Notes under the pieces: model-generated | Told to the model about the DNA's origin: nothing | Seen by the model: only the letters and a program-made list of their open reading frames with translations | The model's database searches: none | Position numbers and translations under genes: made by a program | NCBI GenBank assembly: GCA_040385645.1 | Contig: JAZKGZ010000017.1 | Span: forward strand, 1 to 42,610 | Reading direction: 5' to 3' | DNA: 42,610 nt | From: JANXSS01 sp040385645 | GTDB taxonomy: Bacteria; Pseudomonadota; Gammaproteobacteria; Burkholderiales; Burkholderiaceae_D | Shown here: piece after piece, positions 7,557 through 16,774 of the stretch | Numbering within the stretch: position 1 is the stretch's first letter | Layout: every line of letters starts with the position of its first letter

Positions 7557-9263
7557 ATGGACAAATTCTGGTTGAAATCTTACCCTTCGGGCGTGCCGGC
7601 AGAGATCGACAAAACACGCTACCAGTCGGTGGTGCACTTGCTCGAAGAAGCGTTCCGGCAATATAGTGATCGCGATGCATACGCTTCGATGGGTAAGCGT
7701 ATGCGCTACGAAGAGCTTGATCTGCTGTCGCGCAGCCTCGGTGCCTGGCTGCAAAGCCTTGGGCTAGCGCCCGGTGCACGGATCGCGCTGATGATGCCAA
7801 ATTTGTTCGCGTACCCGATCGCCATCGCCGCGGTGCTGCGTGCAGGCTATATCGTGGTCAATGTCAATCCGCTCTACACCGCACGCGAATTGAAGTATCA
7901 ACTCAACGACTCCGGTGCGAGCGTTATTATCGTGCTGGAAAATTTTGCCGCAACGCTCGAGCAAGTGATTGCGGACACTGCTGTGCAACATAAAGTGGTT
8001 GTTCGGATGGGTGATCTGCTCGGCGCTGCCAAAGGCGCGGTGGTAAACTTTGTCGTGCGCAAGATCAAGAAGATGGTGCCGGCATTTAATTTGCCCGGTG
8101 CGATCGCTTTTACCAAAGCGCTTTCAGACGGTAAGGCAATGCAGCTCAAGGCGGTAGAAAGTAGCCGGGACGATATCGCCTTTCTTCAATACACGGGTGG
8201 CACTACCGGCGTCTCGAAGGGTGCCATTCTTTCACACGGCAATATCCTTGCTAATGTATTGCAGTCCGAGGCGTGGTTGCGTCCGGCACTGGAGCGGGAG
8301 CCGAAGATCGACCAGCTGGTGATTGTCTGTGCACTGCCGCTCTATCATATCTTCGCCTTGACAGTATGTTGCCTGGTCGGTATCCGCACGGGTGCGATGA
8401 ATATTTTGATTCCGAATCCAAGGGATATCAATGCGTTCATCAAGGAGTTGGGCAAGCACAAGATCGGCATGCTGCCTGCGGTCAACACGCTTTATAACGG
8501 CTTGTTGAATCACCCCGATTTTGCGAAGCTGGATTTTTCCGGTTTGCGCGTGACCAATGGCGGCGGTATGGCAGTGCAGAAGGCGGTGGCAGACCGATGG
8601 GTGCAGGTGACAGGTTGCCCGATTGCTGAAGGCTACGGATTATCTGAAACCTCGCCCGGTGCCACGTGCAATCCTGCCGAAACAAAGGAATTCACCGGCA
8701 CGATCGGCTTGCCGTTTCCCTCGACCGAGATTGCGATATTGAATGATGCAGGAGATAAATTGCCGGTCGGTGAGGTCGGAGAAATCGCAATTCGCGGCCC
8801 GCAAGTCATGAAGGGATATTGGAACCGGCCAGACGAGACTGCTGCCGCCATGACTACCGACGGATTTTTTAAATCCGGTGATATTGGCGTGATGGATGCG
8901 CGTGGTTATACGCGAATCATCGACCGCAAAAAAGACATGATCTTGGTTTCCGGTTTTAATGTGTATCCCAACGAAGTCGAAGGTGTGATCGCTGCCCACC
9001 CCGGCGTACTCGAATGTGCCTGCGTTGGCGTACCTGACGCGATCACGGGCGAGGCGGTGAAATTGTTTGTCGTACGCAAAGACCCGAATCTGACCGCCGA
9101 ACAGCTTTTGGATTACTGCCGCGAGCAATTAACGGCTTACAAAAAACCAAAATTCATTGAATTTCGGGCGGAGCTTCCTAAGACCAATGTCGGCAAGATA
9201 CTGCGACGTGAGTTGCGCGATGGCGCAATACCAACGGCCCATTCCACCAGCTCATTGCGCTAG
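7557..9263 (+). CDS. fadD: Long-chain fatty acid-CoA ligase
   Basis: A 568-aa AMP-forming acyl-CoA synthetase that activates fatty acids for beta-oxidation or lipid synthesis; its length matches FadD. The N-terminal domain has the phosphate-binding loop YTGGTTGVSKGA (about 212-223), the A5 segment GYGLSETSPG and the linker region GDIGVMDARGYTRIIDRKKD. The C-terminal lid domain contains VSGFNVYPNEVE and the catalytic lysine region ending PKTNVGKILRREL. AGAGG lies about eight bases before the ATG. The 3' end overlaps the 3' end of the convergent thioesterase gene by 12 bp. The pairing places acyl-CoA making and breaking enzymes side by side. Confidence 0.95.
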   Translation: MDKFWLKSYPSGVPAEIDKTRYQSVVHLLEEAFRQYSDRDAYASMGKRMRYEELDLLSRSLGAWLQSLGLAPGARIALMMPNLFAYPIAIAAVLRAGYIVVNVNPLYTARELKYQLNDSGASVIIVLENFAATLEQVIADTAVQHKVVVRMGDLLGAAKGAVVNFVVRKIKKMVPAFNLPGAIAFTKALSDGKAMQLKAVESSRDDIAFLQYTGGTTGVSKGAILSHGNILANVLQSEAWLRPALEREPKIDQLVIVCALPLYHIFALTVCCLVGIRTGAMNILIPNPRDINAFIKELGKHKIGMLPAVNTLYNGLLNHPDFAKLDFSGLRVTNGGGMAVQKAVADRWVQVTGCPIAEGYGLSETSPGATCNPAETKEFTGTIGLPFPSTEIAILNDAGDKLPVGEVGEIAIRGPQVMKGYWNRPDETAAAMTTDGFFKSGDIGVMDARGYTRIIDRKKDMILVSGFNVYPNEVEGVIAAHPGVLECACVGVPDAITGEAVKLFVVRKDPNLTAEQLLDYCREQLTAYKKPKFIEFRAELPKTNVGKILRRELRDGAIPTAHSTSSLR

Positions 9264-9653
9264 CGGAGGCACCTGGCGTGGCAGGCGTTGGGCGTCGGTG
9301 GCCACATAGGTCAGTGTGGCTTCGGTGACTTTGATTACTTCGCTGATCAACTCCATGCGCTCTGCGTAAACTTCTACACGTACGGTGATGGACGTGTTGC
9401 CGACCTTTTCGACGTGCGCGTAGAACGATAACAAATCTCCGACGAATACCGGCTGCTTAAAGACGAAGGAATTCACCGCCACCGTGGCAACCCGCCCGTT
9501 CGCCCGCCGCACCGCTGGCAGCGAACCGGCAAGATCGACATGCGCCATGATCCAGCCGCCGAATACATCACCGTGCATATTGGCATCGGCGGGCATCGGC
9601 ATGACCCGTAATTGCGGCATGCCTTCCGGCAGGGATACAGGCGGACGATTCAT
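9252..9653 (-). CDS. Acyl-CoA thioesterase, YciA-type hotdog
   Basis: A 133-aa hotdog-fold acyl-CoA hydrolase. The family signature NMHGDVFGGWIMAHVD lies near 26-41, with the catalytic Asp in HGDVFGG, followed by NSFVFKQPVFVGDLLSFYAHVEKVG, the characteristic second strand set of the YciA/BACH group. The protein is cytoplasmic and probably hydrolyses short to long acyl-CoAs. It converges on fadD and overlaps its last 12 bp. The region upstream of its start (9654-9764) is AT-rich and shared with the divergent exporter gene. Gene symbol yciA is plausible but not certain. Confidence 0.88.
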   Translation of the reverse strand: MNRPPVSLPEGMPQLRVMPMPADANMHGDVFGGWIMAHVDLAGSLPAVRRANGRVATVAVNSFVFKQPVFVGDLLSFYAHVEKVGNTSITVRVEVYAERMELISEVIKVTEATLTYVATDAQRLPRQVPPLAQ

Positions 9654-9764
9654 AAAAGCGTGTTCCTCTAAAATTTTGGGAAATTTTTGTTTCTATTTGT
9701 ATCTATTTTTTTACGGCTACAATCTTTTTTCGAAGCATAAACCATTATCGAGCGATCGCTTCCC

Positions 9765-11618
9765 ATGCGCAATCAGGTGTCTTCCGATGCACCCCTACCG
9801 GCCAGCCAACCCACCCGTAACGACTGGGCCACTCTAAAAACCCTGATTCCCTATCTACTGGCTTATAAATGGCGAGTTGGAGTGGCTCTGGCGTGTCTGA
9901 TCGGTGCCAAGCTAGCCAATGTCGGCGTGCCGCTGGTGCTCAAGCAACTGATCGACCATCTGACGATCGCTCCCAACAAGTCGCAAGCAATGTTAGCGCT
10001 GCCAATCGGAATATTGATTGCTTACGGCCTGCTGCGCTTGTCCACGACCATGTTTACAGAATTGCGAGAATTTGTTTTCGCACGTGTCACGCAGCGGGCG
10101 GTCCGTACCGTCGCGCTACAAGTGTTTCGGCACCTGCATGCGCTGTCGCTACGTTTTCATTTGAATCGCCAGACCGGTGGCATGACACGTGATATCGAAC
10201 GCGGAACGCGTGGTATCTCGTCGCTGGTGTCGTACACGCTCTTCAGCATCTTGCCGACACTAATCGAAATTACACTGGTGCTCGGCTACCTTGTACTGAA
10301 TTACGATATCTGGTTTGCCGGTATTACATTGATTGCGCTAGTAAGTTATATCGGTTTTACGATCGTCGTTACTGAATGGCGTACGCACTTTCGACGTTCC
10401 ATGAATGAGCTGGATTCAAAAGCTAACTCGCGTGCCATCGATTCCCTCATCAATTATGAAACCGTAAAATATTTCGGTAATGAAGATTACGAGGCGAAGC
10501 GGTATGACGATGGCTTGACGCATTACGAAAAGGCCGCAGTACGATCACAAACGTCGCTATCGTTACTAAACACCGGACAATCGACGATCATTGCTGTTGC
10601 CGTGAGCTTGATTTTGTGGCGTGCGACGCAGGGGGTCATCAATGGCAGCATGACCTTGGGAGACCTGGTGTTGGTCAATGCATTCATGATTCAGCTCTAC
10701 ATTCCACTGAATTTCCTCGGGGTGATCTATCGCGAAATTAAACAAAGTCTGGCGGATACGGAGAAACTCTTTTCGCTACTTGACCAGCACCGGGAAGTGG
10801 CGGACAAGGAACATGCATCGCCTTTGAAAACGCAAGGTGCAGCGGTGCGATTCAAGGACGTCGATTTCAGCTACGAAAGCAAACGCCAAATATTGTTTGG
10901 TGTCGATTTCACGATCGCCGCTGGAACCACTACAGCGGTCGTCGGGCATAGTGGCTCTGGGAAATCGACATTGTCGCGCTTGTTGTTTCGTTTTTACGAT
11001 GTCGATCATGGTGCGATTACGATTGATGACCAAGACGTGCGGACCGTGACGCAAGCGTCGCTGCGAGACGCGATAGGCATCGTGCCCCAGGATACGGTTT
11101 TATTTAACGACACCATCGAGTACAACATCGCCTATGGCAAACCGGGTTCAAGCAAAGAGGCAATTGTGGCGGCTGCTCGTGCCGCATCCATTCATGATTT
11201 CATCGAAAGCCTGCCCGATGGCTACGCCACTGCAGTGGGCGAACGTGGTCTGAAGCTTTCAGGAGGTGAAAAGCAACGCGTTGCCATTGCGCGAACATTG
11301 TTAAAAAATCCTGCGGTATTGATTTTCGACGAGGCAACTTCGGCACTCGATTCCAAAGCCGAGCAAGCAATCCAAGCCCAGTTAAAGGAAATTGCACGGA
11401 ATCGTACGACGCTGGTGATTGCTCATCGACTATCGACGATCGTCGATGCAAACCAAATACTGGTTATGGATCATGGGCGTATCGTCGAGCGTGGAACTCA
11501 TACGCAGTTACTGAACACTAATGGTGCTTACGCACAGATGTGGGCGCGACAGCAGACTAGGGGCGAAGACGATGTAGCAATCGACACGCCGATACAAGTA
11601 AAAATAGTTGCAATATAG
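9765..11618 (+). CDS. ABC exporter of the Atm1/heavy-metal type (fused permease-ATPase)
   Basis: A 617-aa half-transporter. The membrane domain (about 25-340, six helices) contains the family-typical stretch SLRFHLNRQTGGMTRDIERGT. The ATPase domain has Walker A GHSGSGKST, Q-loop IGIVPQDTVLFNDTI, signature LSGGEKQRV, Walker B VLIFDEATSALD and switch AHRLSTI. The RQTGG-ERGTRGIS segment and the NYETVKYFGNE stretch are hallmarks of Atm1/ABCB7 relatives. These export glutathione-linked sulfur species or metal conjugates, and some confer metal tolerance. The start at 9765 is a reasonable ATG. Downstream lies a long non-coding stretch, so the gene is probably a single unit. Family certainty is high; the cargo is inferred. 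Confidence 0.92.
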   Translation: MRNQVSSDAPLPASQPTRNDWATLKTLIPYLLAYKWRVGVALACLIGAKLANVGVPLVLKQLIDHLTIAPNKSQAMLALPIGILIAYGLLRLSTTMFTELREFVFARVTQRAVRTVALQVFRHLHALSLRFHLNRQTGGMTRDIERGTRGISSLVSYTLFSILPTLIEITLVLGYLVLNYDIWFAGITLIALVSYIGFTIVVTEWRTHFRRSMNELDSKANSRAIDSLINYETVKYFGNEDYEAKRYDDGLTHYEKAAVRSQTSLSLLNTGQSTIIAVAVSLILWRATQGVINGSMTLGDLVLVNAFMIQLYIPLNFLGVIYREIKQSLADTEKLFSLLDQHREVADKEHASPLKTQGAAVRFKDVDFSYESKRQILFGVDFTIAAGTTTAVVGHSGSGKSTLSRLLFRFYDVDHGAITIDDQDVRTVTQASLRDAIGIVPQDTVLFNDTIEYNIAYGKPGSSKEAIVAAARAASIHDFIESLPDGYATAVGERGLKLSGGEKQRVAIARTLLKNPAVLIFDEATSALDSKAEQAIQAQLKEIARNRTTLVIAHRLSTIVDANQILVMDHGRIVERGTHTQLLNTNGAYAQMWARQQTRGEDDVAIDTPIQVKIVAI

Positions 11619-11763
11619 AATTAATTTTGCACGATAGAGCATGTAGGCCGTTAAGCTGCTCACCATCAAGTTGTTTTTCAGCGACCCATTAAAACGTCCA
11701 TAAATTGTCAAATTTATAAAATTTACAAATTTTTGTGCTTGGATAATGAAAACAAACCGTTTT

Positions 11764-11792
11764 CCGCGCGTATCATGCGCGGAGCGTTTTTG
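11764..11792 (+). terminator. Probable intrinsic terminator after the Atm1-type exporter
   Basis: CCGCGC (11764-11769) pairs perfectly with GCGCGG (11777-11782) across a seven-base loop. The stem is followed within four bases by a run of five T residues. It lies about 145 bp after the exporter stop on the + strand. The six-pair all-GC stem and T-run fit an intrinsic terminator. Confidence 0.6.
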
Positions 11793-12109
11793 AGCAGACT
11801 TTTTTTCATCAAGTCTGTGCGTTGCAGCACTCGGAAAAATTTGGCGGCAAGTCTTAAATATTTTGTCGACCGTGCGTGTGTAGTTTAAAATCCCGTACGC
11901 GAGCGATGTCAATCGACCAATGTTGAAAATATAAGGCTTTGATAAAGGGTTTAATTTGCCCTGCCAAATTTTTCAACGTTTTGCACTTTCAGGGTATGGA
12001 TCTTGCTCAATGCAGATTTTGCCCGCGCGATAAGCGTTTCAATGAATAGAAGCCATGTAGTTGATTTTCGTGAAATGGTCGGGGTCAACCCGTCATATCA
12101 CAAAAGCGT

Positions 12110-12138
12110 TTGTAAACTAGGTGACGAAACCGCATAAT
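12110..12138 (+). promoter_or_regulatory. Candidate sigma-70 promoter for gltIJKL
   Basis: TTGTAA (12110-12115) and CATAAT (12133-12138) are separated by 17 bases and lie about 77 bp before the gltI start. The match to sigma-70 consensus is moderate. No better pair was seen closer to the gene. Confidence 0.4.
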
Positions 12139-12214
12139 CCCACCCAGCCAGAATACGGATGGGCGACCATGAGTTTTGGTACATCGAGCCAGGATTTTTT
12201 CCCCAGGAGAATGT

Positions 12215-13162
12215 ATGAAAGTTTTAAAGTTAGTTGCCGTTCTAATTGGCGCAGGTGTCATGGTCGGTGCTGCGCAAGCACAAGAATTGACTGGTACGCT
12301 TAAGAAAATCAAAGACACCGGCGGCATTACGCTCGGCGTGCGCGATTCGTCTATCCCTTTTTCTTATCTTGACGATAAGCAGTCCTACCAGGGATACTCG
12401 ATCGACCTCTGCATGAAGGCCGTTTCGGCAATCCAAAAGCAACTTGGCCTGACGTCATTGAACGTAAAGATGAATCCAGTCACGTCAGCTACCCGGATTC
12501 CATTGATGGCCAACGGAACGGTTGACCTGGAGTGCGGTTCCACGACCAATAATGTCGAGCGTCAAAAACAAGTTGCATTTGCGCCGACGACATTCGTAAC
12601 AGCAAATCGTTTGTTGTCAAAGAAAGCCTCCGGCATTTCGACGCTGGACGACATGAAGGGCAAGCCTCTGGTTTCGACCTCCGGTACGTCGAACCTGAAG
12701 CAGTTGACTTCGCTCAATGGCGAACGCAATCTGGGTATGAACATCATGACGGCAAAAGATCACGCCGAAGCATTCCTGATGGTCGAAACTGGACGCGCGA
12801 TTGCTTTCGGCATGGACGATATCTTGCTCGCCTCCCTGGCCGCCAGCTCGAAGTCGCCTGCGGACTACACGATTTCGTCCGAAGCGTTGTCGGTCGAGCC
12901 GTACGGCATCATGATGCGTCGTGACGATCCTGCGTTCAAAAAAGCCGTCGACACTGCTATTGAAAACGTTTTCAAGTCTGGCGAAATCAACCGTATTTAC
13001 GCGAAATGGTTTCAGTCCCCGATCCCACCAAAGGGCATCAATCTGAACATTCCGATGAGTGCGGTATTGAAGGCAACGATTGCAAAGCCTACTGACTCGG
13101 GTGATCCTGCTACGTATGCTGCCTTGGCAGCGGAGCCGCAAGCCGCTGCAAAGAAGAAGTAA
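12215..13162 (+). CDS. gltI: Glutamate/aspartate ABC transporter periplasmic binding protein
   Basis: A 315-aa periplasmic solute-binding protein. The start at 12215 has AGGAGA just upstream and yields a clean signal peptide (MKVLKLVAVL to AQA, cleavage after about residue 22); an upstream in-frame ATG would bury this signal. The mature part begins TGTLKKIKDTGGITLGVRDSSIPFSYLD and contains GYSIDLCMKAV, typical of the GltI/polar amino acid group. LECGSTTNN in the hinge region is the GltI-type ligand segment. The C terminus ends in an Ala/Lys-rich tail. It heads a gltIJKL operon and is separated from gltJ by 182 bp containing a hairpin attenuator, which fits the need for excess binding protein. 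Confidence 0.93.
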   Translation: MKVLKLVAVLIGAGVMVGAAQAQELTGTLKKIKDTGGITLGVRDSSIPFSYLDDKQSYQGYSIDLCMKAVSAIQKQLGLTSLNVKMNPVTSATRIPLMANGTVDLECGSTTNNVERQKQVAFAPTTFVTANRLLSKKASGISTLDDMKGKPLVSTSGTSNLKQLTSLNGERNLGMNIMTAKDHAEAFLMVETGRAIAFGMDDILLASLAASSKSPADYTISSEALSVEPYGIMMRRDDPAFKKAVDTAIENVFKSGEINRIYAKWFQSPIPPKGINLNIPMSAVLKATIAKPTDSGDPATYAALAAEPQAAAKKK

Positions 13163-13183
13163 TTTTTAAGTTATGTAATGTAG

Positions 13184-13212
13184 ACGGGGGGCGCTGCCTC
13201 CCGTTTTGTTTT
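13184..13212 (+). terminator. Attenuator/terminator between gltI and gltJ
   Basis: ACGGGGGGC (13184-13192) pairs with GCCTCCCGT (13196-13204) with one G-T pair and a three-base GCT loop. T-rich sequence follows immediately (TTTGTTTTT). This is a strong intrinsic terminator shape placed between the first gene and the rest of the same operon. Partial readthrough would give more binding protein than membrane components. Confidence 0.8.
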
Positions 13213-13344
13213 TAGCGCGTAATTTGCTGCGCCGCACAAAGAACTATTTCCCCATTTTCAAAGTCACTTTCGATTGCTGTCTTATAAGCGGCGGGGTGTC
13301 TTGCAAGTTTAAGATCGATTAGTCTTACCGGAGGCGGACCCGCT

Positions 13345-14097
13345 ATGAATTACAACTGGAACTGGCGCATTTTTTGGGAGCCTTCTCCTGATGGAATGGG
13401 CAATTATCTGGATACGCTCTGGTCCGGCCTGACCTGGACAATGGCAACAGCGCTTACCGCATGGATCATGGCGCTCGTGCTCGGTGCCATCATCGGGACC
13501 ATTCGCACGATGCCAAATCGTTGGGTCGCCAGTATTGCAAACGGCTATGTCGAACTGTTTCGTAATATTCCTTTGCTGGTGCAAATGTTTCTTTGGTATT
13601 TTGTCATGCCCGAACTGGTGCCTGAGTCGGTTGGCAATTGGCTCAAGACACTGCCAAACGCTTCGTTCGTCACGGCGGTAATTTGCCTGGGATTTTTTAC
13701 TTCTTCACGCGTTGCGGTGCAAGTCTCTGCAGGTATCAATTCTTTACCGCGGGGTCAGACACTGGCTGGCACGGCTCTCGGCTTAACGCTGCCACAAACT
13801 TATCGCTACATACTTTTGCCGATGGCATTCCGGATCGTCATGCCACCGCTTACGAGTGAGTTTTTGAATATTATTAAAAATAGTTCCGTGGCGTTGACGA
13901 TCGGCTTGATGGAATTGACGGCGCGCGCAAGATCGATGCAGGAATTTTCGTTTCAAGTTTTCGAAGCATTTACCGCTGCCACCATCATCTACATTTTCGT
14001 CAATATCGTGATCGTTTTTCTCATGCGACTTCTCGAGAGAAAAATCGCCATCCCCGGGTTCATCACCTCGGGTACAACTACTGCTGGGGGACATTGA
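13345..14097 (+). CDS. gltJ: Glutamate/aspartate ABC transporter permease GltJ
   Basis: A 250-aa inner-membrane permease of the polar amino acid (HisM/GltJ) family. The N terminus MNYNWNWRIFWEPSPDGMGNY is diagnostic of GltJ. It continues with helices around 30-55, 70-90, 110-135 and 210-235, and the EAA-type loop RGQTLAGTALGLTLPQTYRYILLP (about 137-160). GGAGGCG lies about eight bases before the ATG. It ends inside the first codons of the gltK upstream region, so the two permeases are translated together. It pairs with GltK to form the channel and is energised by GltL. Confidence 0.93.
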   Translation: MNYNWNWRIFWEPSPDGMGNYLDTLWSGLTWTMATALTAWIMALVLGAIIGTIRTMPNRWVASIANGYVELFRNIPLLVQMFLWYFVMPELVPESVGNWLKTLPNASFVTAVICLGFFTSSRVAVQVSAGINSLPRGQTLAGTALGLTLPQTYRYILLPMAFRIVMPPLTSEFLNIIKNSSVALTIGLMELTARARSMQEFSFQVFEAFTAATIIYIFVNIVIVFLMRLLERKIAIPGFITSGTTTAGGH

Positions 14098-14099
14098 AC

Positions 14100-14789
14100 A
14101 TGGATAAGTTTGACTTCGATGTCATCGAACGTAGCTGGGTATATCTGTTCCAGACAGGCATGTCGTTCACATTGCAACTGACTGCCTATGCAATGATCGG
14201 CGGGATTGTTCTCGGAACCATTCTTGCGATGATGCGTTTATCGAGCATCAAGCCGATTTCCTTCATAGCCACCAGCTATGTAAATTTGATTCGCTCGGTG
14301 CCTTTGGTTCTCGTCATTTTTTGGTTTTATTTCCTTGTTCCTTACATGGGCGCTTGGGTCATCGGTGCCGATGAACCGATCAAAGTCGGTGCCTTTACGT
14401 CGTCTTTGGTTACCTTCATTCTTTTCGAAGCCGCTTACTACTGCGAAATCATGCGGGCGGGTATTCAATCGATTCCTCGGGGGCAGGTATCGGCGGGCTA
14501 CGCATTGGGTATGACTTATGGCCAAACGATGGGCAATATCGTTCTGCCGCAGGCATTTCGCAACATGATTCCAGTGTTGCTGACGCAAACCATTGTGCTA
14601 TTCCAGGACGTGTCGTTGGTGTATGTGCTGTCGATCACCGATTTCGTCGGCGCGGCATCGAAGGTGGCGCAACGTGACGGGCGATTGATCGAAATGTATC
14701 TGTTTGTCGCTGTGGTCTACTTCGTGATGTGTTTTGGATTGTCGTACCTGGTTAAGCTGCTTCAGAAACGAGTCGCGATCATTCGGTGA
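14100..14789 (+). CDS. gltK: Glutamate/aspartate ABC transporter permease GltK
   Basis: A 229-aa permease, partner of GltJ. It shows ERSWVYLFQTGMSFTLQLTAYAMIGG at the start, periplasmic and membrane segments with RSVPLVLVIFWFYFLVPY, and the loop GQVSAGYALGMTYGQTMGNIVLPQAFRNMIP. ATG at 14100, two bases after the gltJ stop, is preferred. A TTG at 14094 would extend the frame by two codons but overlaps the stop. GGGGGA lies eight to nine bases upstream. Confidence 0.92.
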   Translation: MDKFDFDVIERSWVYLFQTGMSFTLQLTAYAMIGGIVLGTILAMMRLSSIKPISFIATSYVNLIRSVPLVLVIFWFYFLVPYMGAWVIGADEPIKVGAFTSSLVTFILFEAAYYCEIMRAGIQSIPRGQVSAGYALGMTYGQTMGNIVLPQAFRNMIPVLLTQTIVLFQDVSLVYVLSITDFVGAASKVAQRDGRLIEMYLFVAVVYFVMCFGLSYLVKLLQKRVAIIR

Positions 14790-14867
14790 TCGGGACGAGA
14801 TATCGGCAAGTTATTGCAGAAGCGTCGCAACAGTATCGGCAAAGTATTTTGAATTTTGGAGAGTAGC

Positions 14868-15593
14868 GTGATTGAACTTAACAATGTCAGCAAATGGTAC
14901 GGTAGTTTTCAAGTCTTGAAAGATTGTTCGACCAAAGTTGCTAAAGGCGATGTCGTGGTTGTCTGCGGCCCCTCTGGTTCGGGAAAATCGACTTTAATCA
15001 AGGCGGTGAACGGCCTCGAACCGTTTCAAAAAGGGGAAATTTTAGTCGACCAGATTTCCGTCGGTGGATCCAAGACCAATCTGAGCAAGCTTCGTGCGCG
15101 TATCGGCATGGTTTTCCAAAACTTTGAGTTGTTTCCACATCTCTCGATTCGCGAAAACTTAACGATCGGCCAGATCAAAGTGCTTGGCCGTAGTGTCGAG
15201 GAAGCCACCGCCAAGGGCTTAAAATACCTTGATCGGGTCGGTTTGATTGCGCAGCAGGACAAATTTCCAGGACAGCTTTCCGGTGGCCAGCAGCAGCGTG
15301 TCGCTATTGCCCGCGCCTTGTCGATGGACCCGATCGCGATGCTTTTCGATGAGCCGACTTCCGCGCTCGATCCGGAAATGATCAACGAGGTGCTGGACGT
15401 GATGGTCGGTCTTGCGCAAGAAGGCATGACCATGATGGTCGTGACGCATGAAATGGGGTTTGCCAAGAAAGTCGCGAATCGGGTAATTTTCATGGACCAT
15501 GGAAGCATCATCGAAGACTGTACCAAGGAAGAGTTCTTCACGTCCCAACGTTCGGAACGGGCACAGGATTTCCTGGCGAAGATTATTCATTAA
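14868..15593 (+). CDS. gltL: Glutamate/aspartate ABC transporter ATP-binding protein GltL
   Basis: A 241-aa cytoplasmic ATPase. It has Walker A GPSGSGKST, Q-loop GMVFQNFELFPHL, signature LSGGQQQRV, Walker B AMLFDEPTSALD and switch histidine VVTHEMGFAKKVA. GTG at 14868 is preferred because GGAGAG sits four bases upstream and the protein then starts MIELNNVSKWYG, as in the family. A TTG four codons earlier overlaps that ribosome site. The gene closes the gltIJKL operon, 78 bp after gltK. Confidence 0.92.
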   Translation: MIELNNVSKWYGSFQVLKDCSTKVAKGDVVVVCGPSGSGKSTLIKAVNGLEPFQKGEILVDQISVGGSKTNLSKLRARIGMVFQNFELFPHLSIRENLTIGQIKVLGRSVEEATAKGLKYLDRVGLIAQQDKFPGQLSGGQQQRVAIARALSMDPIAMLFDEPTSALDPEMINEVLDVMVGLAQEGMTMMVVTHEMGFAKKVANRVIFMDHGSIIEDCTKEEFFTSQRSERAQDFLAKIIH

Positions 15594-15691
15594 GTGCTAT
15601 TTATTCCGCGATATTTATTAGTGGCACGGCTAAAACGGTATGCAAGCGTCGTGAGCTAATGATGAAAATTTTGCGGTAGGAATTACGTCGC

Positions 15692-16762
15692 ATGGCAATA
15701 TCCCCCGCCTCGCATGAAATATTGTCCGTGCCGGAGTCCATTACATTGACCCGGCCGGACGATTGGCACGTGCATTTGCGCGACGGCGCGGTAATGGAGG
15801 GTGTGATCCGTCATACGGCGTTGCAGTTTGGTAGGGCGGTGGTCATGCCCAACCTGAAGCCGCCAGTTACGACCACCGCCGACGCGGTAGCCTACCGTCA
15901 AAGAATCGTCGACGCACTGCCTTCAGGGTCGTCGTTCAAACCCTTGATGACGCTGTATCTGACCAACGATACCAGCACCGATGAGATTCGCCGTGCGCGT
16001 GATAGCGGTGTCGTGCATGCCGTTAAATATTATCCGGCTGGAGCCACGACGAATTCTGCGGCGGGCGTTCATGATCTGCGCCGCTGCATGCCGGTACTGG
16101 AGGCGATGCAGTCGCTAGGCATGCCGCTACTGGTGCACGGTGAAGTTACCGACCCGACAATCGACATATTCGATCGCGAAGCGGTGTTTATCGAACGCGT
16201 CCTGGAGCCGCTTCGACGTGATCTTCCCGGCCTGAAAGTGGTGTTCGAGCACATCACCACGCGCGAGGCCGCCGATTATGTCACGCATGCTGCCGGGCAG
16301 ATTGCTGCAACGATTACCGCTCACCATCTGCTGTACAACCGAAACGCCATTTTCACCGGCGGCATTCGACCGCATTACTATTGCCTGCCTTTGCTGAAAC
16401 GGGAAACACACCGTCTGGCATTGATCGCAGCGGCGACGTCGGGTAACCCGCGCTTTTTTCTCGGTACCGACTCCGCTCCCCACTCGCGCGACGCAAAAGA
16501 AAACGCCTGTGGCTGTGCCGGTTGTTATACCGCTCTACATGCAATGCCGCTGTATGCCACGGCTTTCGAGCGTGCCGGTGCGCTCGATAAGCTGGAAGGT
16601 TTTTCCAGCTTGCACGGCCCGGCATTTTATGGCTTGAAGCCGAACGCTGAGAAGCTGACGATGTGGCGACGCGCGTGGAATATACCGGCGGATATCATAG
16701 TCGATGGGGCGACCATCGTACCGCTGGATGCTGGCATGCAGCTCGATTGGATGTTGGCATAG
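15692..16762 (+). CDS. pyrC: Dihydroorotase
   Basis: A 356-aa class II dihydroorotase that cyclises carbamoyl aspartate in pyrimidine synthesis. The zinc-binding HxH is in RPDDWHVHLRDG (about 26-37). The carbamylated lysine segment HAVKYYPAGATTNSAAGV, the metal histidines in LLVHGE and FEHITTREAA, and the catalytic Asp in FLGTDSAPHSRDAKE follow in the expected order. The N terminus is a little longer than in E. coli PyrC. It is 12 bp upstream of the DUF3025 gene, so the two are likely cotranscribed. Confidence 0.94.
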   Translation: MAISPASHEILSVPESITLTRPDDWHVHLRDGAVMEGVIRHTALQFGRAVVMPNLKPPVTTTADAVAYRQRIVDALPSGSSFKPLMTLYLTNDTSTDEIRRARDSGVVHAVKYYPAGATTNSAAGVHDLRRCMPVLEAMQSLGMPLLVHGEVTDPTIDIFDREAVFIERVLEPLRRDLPGLKVVFEHITTREAADYVTHAAGQIAATITAHHLLYNRNAIFTGGIRPHYYCLPLLKRETHRLALIAAATSGNPRFFLGTDSAPHSRDAKENACGCAGCYTALHAMPLYATAFERAGALDKLEGFSSLHGPAFYGLKPNAEKLTMWRRAWNIPADIIVDGATIVPLDAGMQLDWMLA

Positions 16763-16774
16763 TCTACAAAATTC

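Larger units (their letters stand above)
11619..12214. other. Long intergenic region upstream of gltI
   Basis: About 600 bp without a convincing gene. A minus-strand frame at 11508-11912 exists but has no family likeness and unusual residue content. The first half is AT-rich and contains a terminator-like hairpin at 11764-11792. The right part carries a candidate gltI promoter at 12110-12138. No glutamate riboswitch or sigma-54 box was recognised. Confidence 0.6.

Noticed and set aside
11508..11912. A 134-codon minus-strand frame running into the exporter 3' end
   Set aside because: No family likeness or ribosome site, and it spans a terminator-like hairpin in an AT-rich intergenic region.
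11619..12214. A riboswitch or sigma-54 promoter controlling gltI
   Set aside because: No GG-N10-GC promoter elements or known riboswitch core could be found; an ordinary sigma-70-like pair is present instead.
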